From NCBI GenBank assembly GCA_947176455.1, contig CAMWQQ010000031.1, forward strand, positions 1 to 11,790: a stretch of 11,790 nucleotides of DNA. The letters run 5' to 3'. A model generated the notes under the pieces. It saw only the letters and a program-made list of their open reading frames with translations. It did not search any database and was not told the DNA's origin. This DNA is from an uncultured Odoribacter sp. (lineage in GTDB: Bacteria; Bacteroidota; Bacteroidia; Bacteroidales; Marinifilaceae). Of the stretch, positions 7,364 to 11,790 are shown piece after piece (position 1 is the first letter of the stretch; each line of letters starts with the position of its first letter). Position numbers and translations under genes: made by a program.

Positions 7364-10300
7364 ATGAAGAATTATTTAATGAAAGGAGAGAGGTCGTTTT
7401 TTCGAAGCCTCTTCGTCCTTTTGGTCTTGTTGTCCGGGGTATTCCATGGCGGCATTCGGGCGCAGGAGAATCGTAAAACGGAGATTACCTTGAAGTGCGA
7501 GAACAAGCCGATGTCCGATGTCCTGAAGCAAATAGGGCAGATTTCCGATTTTAAAATTCAATTTACTTATAATGAGGTGCAGGACTACAAGGTGACAGTC
7601 AACTTGCAGTCGAAATCCATTGATGATGCCATGCGGGCTATCTTGGGCTCGTATCCGCTTGACTTTAAGGTTAATGGCAAGTATGTCACGGTTTTCCGAA
7701 AGGTTCCGCAGTCTGCAGATGTAGAAAAGAAACGGTTGACGGGGGTGTTGACCGATACTGACGGAAATCCGTTGCCGGGCGTGACCATCCGTACAAATGA
7801 CCCGTTGGTGGTAGGTGCGAGTGATGCGGAAGGTCGTTTTAATATTTCGATTCCTGATGGCAGGCGGGTTACGGATGTGACGTTTTCTTTTGTAGGTATG
7901 ATTTCGCAGACGGTTCCTTTTACGGGGGAGCCTTTGGCGGTGAGTATGCACGAGGATTCGCAGGTGATGCAGGAGGTGGTGGTGACCGGTTTGTTTAACT
8001 ATCGGGCTTCCAGTTTTACGGGCTCGGCAACCACTTATACGAAAGATGATTTGAAAACGGTGGGTAACCAGAATCTGCTGAAAAGTCTGAGCAACCTTGA
8101 CCCGGCGTTTATGATAGAAGATAATTACCTGAACGGTTCCAATCCCAATGCTTTTAACGATATCACGATTCGGGGCAATGCCTCGTTTGCGGGGCTTCAG
8201 GGCGAATATGAGGGCAATCCGAATGAACCGCTTTTCATTTTGGACGGTTTTGAAGCCAGCCGGGAACAAATTTTCGACCTCGATATGAACCGTGTACAGT
8301 CGGTTACGATTTTGAAAGATGCAGCCGCTAAGGCATTGTATGGTTCCAAGGCTGCCAACGGCGTCGTGGTTGTGGAAACTGTTGAGCCGGAACAAGGACG
8401 GCTTCGCTTGACTTATACCGGAGACTTGAATATCGAAGCACCGGATTTGTCTTCCTATGATATTTGTGATGCCACGGATAAGTTGCAGGTGGAGTTGGCT
8501 GCCGGTCGTTATACGGGGAGTTCTCCCATTTATCAGCAAAGTCTGACGGAGCAATACAATGAAATAAAAAAGAATATTGCCCGGGGTGTCAATACCTATT
8601 GGTTGGCAAAACCGCTCCGTACCGGTGTCGGACAGAAACATACCCTATATATGGAAGGTGGCGATGATCGTATGCGATATAGCGCCAGCTTAAACTACAA
8701 CGACATTACCGGTGTCATGAAAGGCTCTGATCGTAAAACCATTTCCGGAAATGTCAAATTGTCTTATCGCTACAAAGCCTTTTTATTCCGTAATTCTCTG
8801 TCTGTTACCTCAAACAGGGGAGAAAATTCTCCTTATGGTACTTTTTCCGATTACGCTTCTGCTAATCCCTATTATGTACCTTATGATGAGAACGGTAATT
8901 TGAGGAAGGTGTTGGGGACCTATACGCATCCGGACATCAACCAGACGAATGCTCGTTCTGTCATTTATTACAATCCGTTGTATAATGCTTATATCGGGAC
9001 GAAAAATTTTCGTAAATACACGGAATATACGGAAAACTTTTACATCGAATGGCGACCGTTTGAGGCGTTGCGTTTTACGGGGCGCGTAGGATATACCTAT
9101 CAGACTGATAGAAGCGAGGATTTTGCACCGGGAGACCACACAAGGTATGTGGATTGGACAGGAGATGCGTTTTTTAAACGGGGGCATTATTCCATATCCG
9201 ACGGAGAGTCACAAAATTTGTCGACAGACTTGACCGCCAATTATTCCGGGCATTTTGGCAGACACATGTTGTTGGCGAATGTCGCTTGGAGTTTAAATAC
9301 GACGACTACGGATTCTCATGGAATGATGGCATGGGGTTTTATGAATAACCACGTGGACCACATCACTTTTGCAAAACAATATGCTGACAACGGGCGACCT
9401 TTCGGTGGAGAAAGTACCACGCGTAGCGTAGGTGTCACCGGTGCGGTGAATTATTCCTTTGACGAGCGCTATTTGGCGGATTTAAGCCTTCGCTATAACG
9501 GTTCTTCCGCATTCGGCTCGGACAACCGTTGGGGAACATTTTGGTCCGCCGGTATCGGTTGGAATTTGCACAATGAGGCATTTTTGCAAAATGCAGAATG
9601 GCTGAATCTGTTTAAGTTGCGCGCTTCCTATGGTTTAACCGGTAGTCAGAACTTTAATCCCTATCAGGCGAAGGCCACCTACACCTTTTATGACAATATT
9701 ATTTATGACAACATAACCGGAGCATACCTGATGGCGTTGGCGAACGACAAGCTGAAATGGCAACAGACGGCGGATTTGAACTACGGTTTCGATATGCAAT
9801 TGTTCGGTGCGTTGAATGTTCGTTTGGACATCTATAAACAGAAAACGAAAGATGCCCTCTTGTCTCTGACTTTGCCGACTTCTACCGGTTTCAACTCTTA
9901 TATGGAGAATCTGGGAAATGTAGAGAACTCTGGTTTTGATGCGACATTGAATTGGCGAGTTTTCCAAAAGGGCAGCAACTACATTTCACTGAATGCCACC
10001 ATTGGTCACAACAAAAACAAAGTGGTAAAAATCAGCAATGCTCTGAAAGCATTCAATGACAAGCAGGAGGAGGAAGCCATGCAGGGCGACAACCAGACGA
10101 ATCTGCCGGTTATCCGCTATGAGGAAGGTCAATCCATGACCGCTATTTGGGCTGTTCGTTCTTTGGGAATTGACCCTGCGACTGGACAAGAGCTTTTCCT
10201 GAAAAAAGACGGAGTGACCACCACCTATATCTATGATGCTGACGATAAAGTTGTTTGTGGCGATGCCAATCCGAAATATCGTGGAAATTTCGGTCTCAGC

Positions 10301-10726
10301 GGAGAATACAAAGGTGTCGGTTTGAGTTGTTCGTTTAGCTATCGTTTCGGCGGAGATTATTACAACCAAACCTTGGTGAACCGGGTTGAAAACGTGAACA
10401 TTGCTCACAATGTAGATAGACGGGTATTGCATGATACTTGGCAAAAGACTGGAGACGTTGCCAAATTCAAAAACATCACTTGGAGACCGACCACCACTTA
10501 TCCGACTTCGCGTTTTGTAGAGAAAAACAACGAATTGCAGTTTGCCTCTTTCTCTTGCTATTATGATTTCAAATATATGGATTGGTTGAAAAGAAGCAAA
10601 ATAGAGCGTTTGAAACTCTCGTTTTATATGAACGATATTTTTCGGGTATCTACTGTGAAAACTGAAAGAGGTATCGACTATCCGTATGCCCGGAACTTCT
10701 CGTTTTCTTTATCGGCAACATTTTAA
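7364..10726 (+). CDS. SusC/RagA-type TonB-dependent outer-membrane transporter and transducer with STN domain
   Basis: This 1120-residue outer-membrane barrel imports a large ligand, powered by TonB, and is paired with the SusD protein encoded next. The order of parts is: signal peptide (about 1-33, basic residues then FVLLVLLSGVF, likely cut after IRA before QE); STN domain at about 39-112 (ITLKCENKPMSDVLKQIGQI ... NGKYVTVFRK); carboxypeptidase-regulatory-like domain at about 124-198 (TGVLTDTDGNPLPGVTI ... FSFVGM); TonB box-like EVVVTG at 204-209; plug domain with PLFILDGFE at 289-297 and the SusC hallmark VTILKDAAAKALYGSKAANG at 314-333; then the barrel, ending in the aromatic FSLSATF expected for outer-membrane insertion. 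The STN domain marks it as a signalling transducer rather than a plain importer and fits the sigma/FecR pair upstream. A second ATG at codon 6 could also serve as start. The substrate is not evident; starch, other glycans or peptides all remain possible. Confidence 0.95.
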   Translation: MKNYLMKGERSFFRSLFVLLVLLSGVFHGGIRAQENRKTEITLKCENKPMSDVLKQIGQISDFKIQFTYNEVQDYKVTVNLQSKSIDDAMRAILGSYPLDFKVNGKYVTVFRKVPQSADVEKKRLTGVLTDTDGNPLPGVTIRTNDPLVVGASDAEGRFNISIPDGRRVTDVTFSFVGMISQTVPFTGEPLAVSMHEDSQVMQEVVVTGLFNYRASSFTGSATTYTKDDLKTVGNQNLLKSLSNLDPAFMIEDNYLNGSNPNAFNDITIRGNASFAGLQGEYEGNPNEPLFILDGFEASREQIFDLDMNRVQSVTILKDAAAKALYGSKAANGVVVVETVEPEQGRLRLTYTGDLNIEAPDLSSYDICDATDKLQVELAAGRYTGSSPIYQQSLTEQYNEIKKNIARGVNTYWLAKPLRTGVGQKHTLYMEGGDDRMRYSASLNYNDITGVMKGSDRKTISGNVKLSYRYKAFLFRNSLSVTSNRGENSPYGTFSDYASANPYYVPYDENGNLRKVLGTYTHPDINQTNARSVIYYNPLYNAYIGTKNFRKYTEYTENFYIEWRPFEALRFTGRVGYTYQTDRSEDFAPGDHTRYVDWTGDAFFKRGHYSISDGESQNLSTDLTANYSGHFGRHMLLANVAWSLNTTTTDSHGMMAWGFMNNHVDHITFAKQYADNGRPFGGESTTRSVGVTGAVNYSFDERYLADLSLRYNGSSAFGSDNRWGTFWSAGIGWNLHNEAFLQNAEWLNLFKLRASYGLTGSQNFNPYQAKATYTFYDNIIYDNITGAYLMALANDKLKWQQTADLNYGFDMQLFGALNVRLDIYKQKTKDALLSLTLPTSTGFNSYMENLGNVENSGFDATLNWRVFQKGSNYISLNATIGHNKNKVVKISNALKAFNDKQEEEAMQGDNQTNLPVIRYEEGQSMTAIWAVRSLGIDPATGQELFLKKDGVTTTYIYDADDKVVCGDANPKYRGNFGLSGEYKGVGLSCSFSYRFGGDYYNQTLVNRVENVNIAHNVDRRVLHDTWQKTGDVAKFKNITWRPTTTYPTSRFVEKNNELQFASFSCYYDFKYMDWLKRSKIERLKLSFYMNDIFRVSTVKTERGIDYPYARNFSFSLSATF

Positions 10727-10738
10727 TGATTGATAGCT

Positions 10739-11790
10739 ATGAAATATAGAGATATGATATACAAAGGAATGCTGTTGGCCGCCCTCTGTACGCCGTTAAC
10801 AGCTTGCAATGACTGGTTGAACGTCCAACCTGAATCGCAGGTGGAGGATACCGAATTGTTTAAAAGCGAAACCGGTTTCAAAGAAGCGTTGTCGGGGGTT
10901 TATTCTTCGATGGTATCCGACAATACCTATGCGAAAGAACTGACATTTGGAGCCATGGGAGTGATGGGGCAGGAATGGACCACTTATCCGTCTGTTTCCT
11001 ATGGACCCTCCTATCAATACATTGTGGAATACAATTATTCCACTTCCGCTTCGGAGAATATGATTGCTGCCATTTGGTCGACATCTTACAATTCAATTGC
11101 AAATGCCAACAACATTCTGAAGCATATAGACGTTGCTAAAAAACTATTTTCAGGCAATAATTATGCGATTATCAAAGGCGAGGCATTGGCATTGCGGGCA
11201 TTTTTGCATTTTGACCTGTTGCGTTGTTTCGGTGTGAGTTATGAGGTGAATCCGGATATGCCGGCAATACCCTATTGTACTGACTTGACTTACCGGGTAT
11301 TTCCGCAATTGACCGTCAAGCAAGTGGCGGAGAAGGTTGAGACGGACTTGTTGGAGGCAGAAAAATTATTGGCAGTTGACCCCATTCTGACAGGAGAGGA
11401 AATTACGGAACTGGACGATAACGGTTATTTGATGAATCGTCAGGTGCATCTCAACTACTATGCGGTAAAAGGTTTGCAGGCACGTTTGTATATGTGGATG
11501 AAGCGATATGCCGATGCGGAACGTTGTGCGAAAGCTGTCATTGATTCGGAAGTGTTTTTTTGGGTAAATAGCGATGAGATGAATAATGGGACAGACCTTG
11601 CCTTTGCCACGGAACAATTGTTTGCTTTAAACAATATCAATCTTTTATCTGTTAGTGAAACTTATTTTAATCCGGAAGGAGGAGCGCAAGTGTTTTCCAT
11701 TGATGAAGATACTTGGAACGACTACTATACGGACGGTGGCGATATTCGTTATGTATGTCTTTCCCAGCCAGGTCCGACTTCTATTAATAT
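10739..11790 (+). CDS. SusD/RagB-type surface lipoprotein (3'-partial)
   Basis: This is the ligand-binding surface lipoprotein that caps the SusC channel. The frame is open from ATG 10739 to the window edge, giving 350 residues of a family usually about 450-650 long. The N terminus is a lipoprotein signal: hydrophobic GMLLAALCTPLTAC with the lipidated Cys23, followed by NDWLNVQPES, a common SusD opening. Helical repeat (TPR-like) segments typical of SusD are visible: IWSTSYNSIANANNILKHID, EALALRAFLHFDLLRCFG (148-165) and AVKGLQARLYMWMKRYADAE (242-261). It starts only 12 bases after the susC stop codon, so the two are translated from one message. Ligand specificity cannot be read from this fragment. 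No unusual break or frameshift is seen within the visible part. Confidence 0.93.
   Translation, partial: MKYRDMIYKGMLLAALCTPLTACNDWLNVQPESQVEDTELFKSETGFKEALSGVYSSMVSDNTYAKELTFGAMGVMGQEWTTYPSVSYGPSYQYIVEYNYSTSASENMIAAIWSTSYNSIANANNILKHIDVAKKLFSGNNYAIIKGEALALRAFLHFDLLRCFGVSYEVNPDMPAIPYCTDLTYRVFPQLTVKQVAEKVETDLLEAEKLLAVDPILTGEEITELDDNGYLMNRQVHLNYYAVKGLQARLYMWMKRYADAERCAKAVIDSEVFFWVNSDEMNNGTDLAFATEQLFALNNINLLSVSETYFNPEGGAQVFSIDEDTWNDYYTDGGDIRYVCLSQPGPTSIN

Noticed and set aside
7376..8641. Long open frame (421 codons) on the minus strand opposite susC
   Set aside because: It lies wholly opposite a clear SusC gene, its product is rich in arginine, histidine and isoleucine with no recognisable domain, and it shows no promoter or start context. 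It is a by-product of codon usage on the other strand. The same holds for minus-strand frames at 968-1453, 4866-5507, 5615-6292 and 6434-7216.
5612..10726. Iron-citrate (Fec) or siderophore uptake system
   Set aside because: FecI/FecR-like names reflect family ancestry. In Bacteroidales such pairs mostly serve SusC/SusD systems, and the presence of a SusD lipoprotein argues against a siderophore receptor.

Overview
The window reads as chromosomal DNA from a member of the order Bacteroidales (Bacteroidota). Four things point there: a beta' subunit gene (rpoC) with Bacteroidota-type sequence followed by a DUF3467 gene; promoter-like sites of the TTTG / TAnnTTTG type; a sigma factor of the Bacteroides ECF expansion type; and a SusC/SusD pair. 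The genus cannot be fixed from the sequence alone. All genes lie on the + strand, and no mobile element, RNA gene or CRISPR array was seen.

Layout. (1) 1-2890: the C-terminal two thirds of rpoC, entering the window just before the catalytic NADFDGD motif, followed by a strong intrinsic terminator. (2) 2943-3809: two small conserved genes of unknown function, a DUF3467 protein and a DUF4494-like protein. The second is visibly built from two tandem copies of one domain. (3) 3810-4046: the longest non-coding stretch (237 bases), holding two hairpins and a probable housekeeping promoter. (4) 4047-5459: aspA, aspartate ammonia-lyase, as a single-gene unit with its own promoter and terminator. (5) 5543 to the end: a cell-surface signalling and nutrient-uptake cassette, in the order ECF sigma factor, FecR-type anti-sigma factor, SusC-type TonB-dependent transducer with an N-terminal STN domain, and SusD-type lipoprotein. 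The lipoprotein runs off the right edge.

How the cassette should work (inference from the families): SusD and SusC bind and import a ligand across the outer membrane. The periplasmic STN domain of SusC reports ligand occupancy to the C-terminal part of the membrane-bound FecR protein. FecR then releases or activates the ECF sigma factor, which raises transcription of the uptake genes. In support, the gaps before fecR and before susC share a two-box motif, G.CTAAAA then 10 bases then TTCGT, at identical spacing, with GTAATATAA just downstream in both. The sigma gene instead has a housekeeping-type promoter. This motif is the most interesting unexplained signal in the window. The ligand cannot be named because any downstream enzymes lie outside the window.
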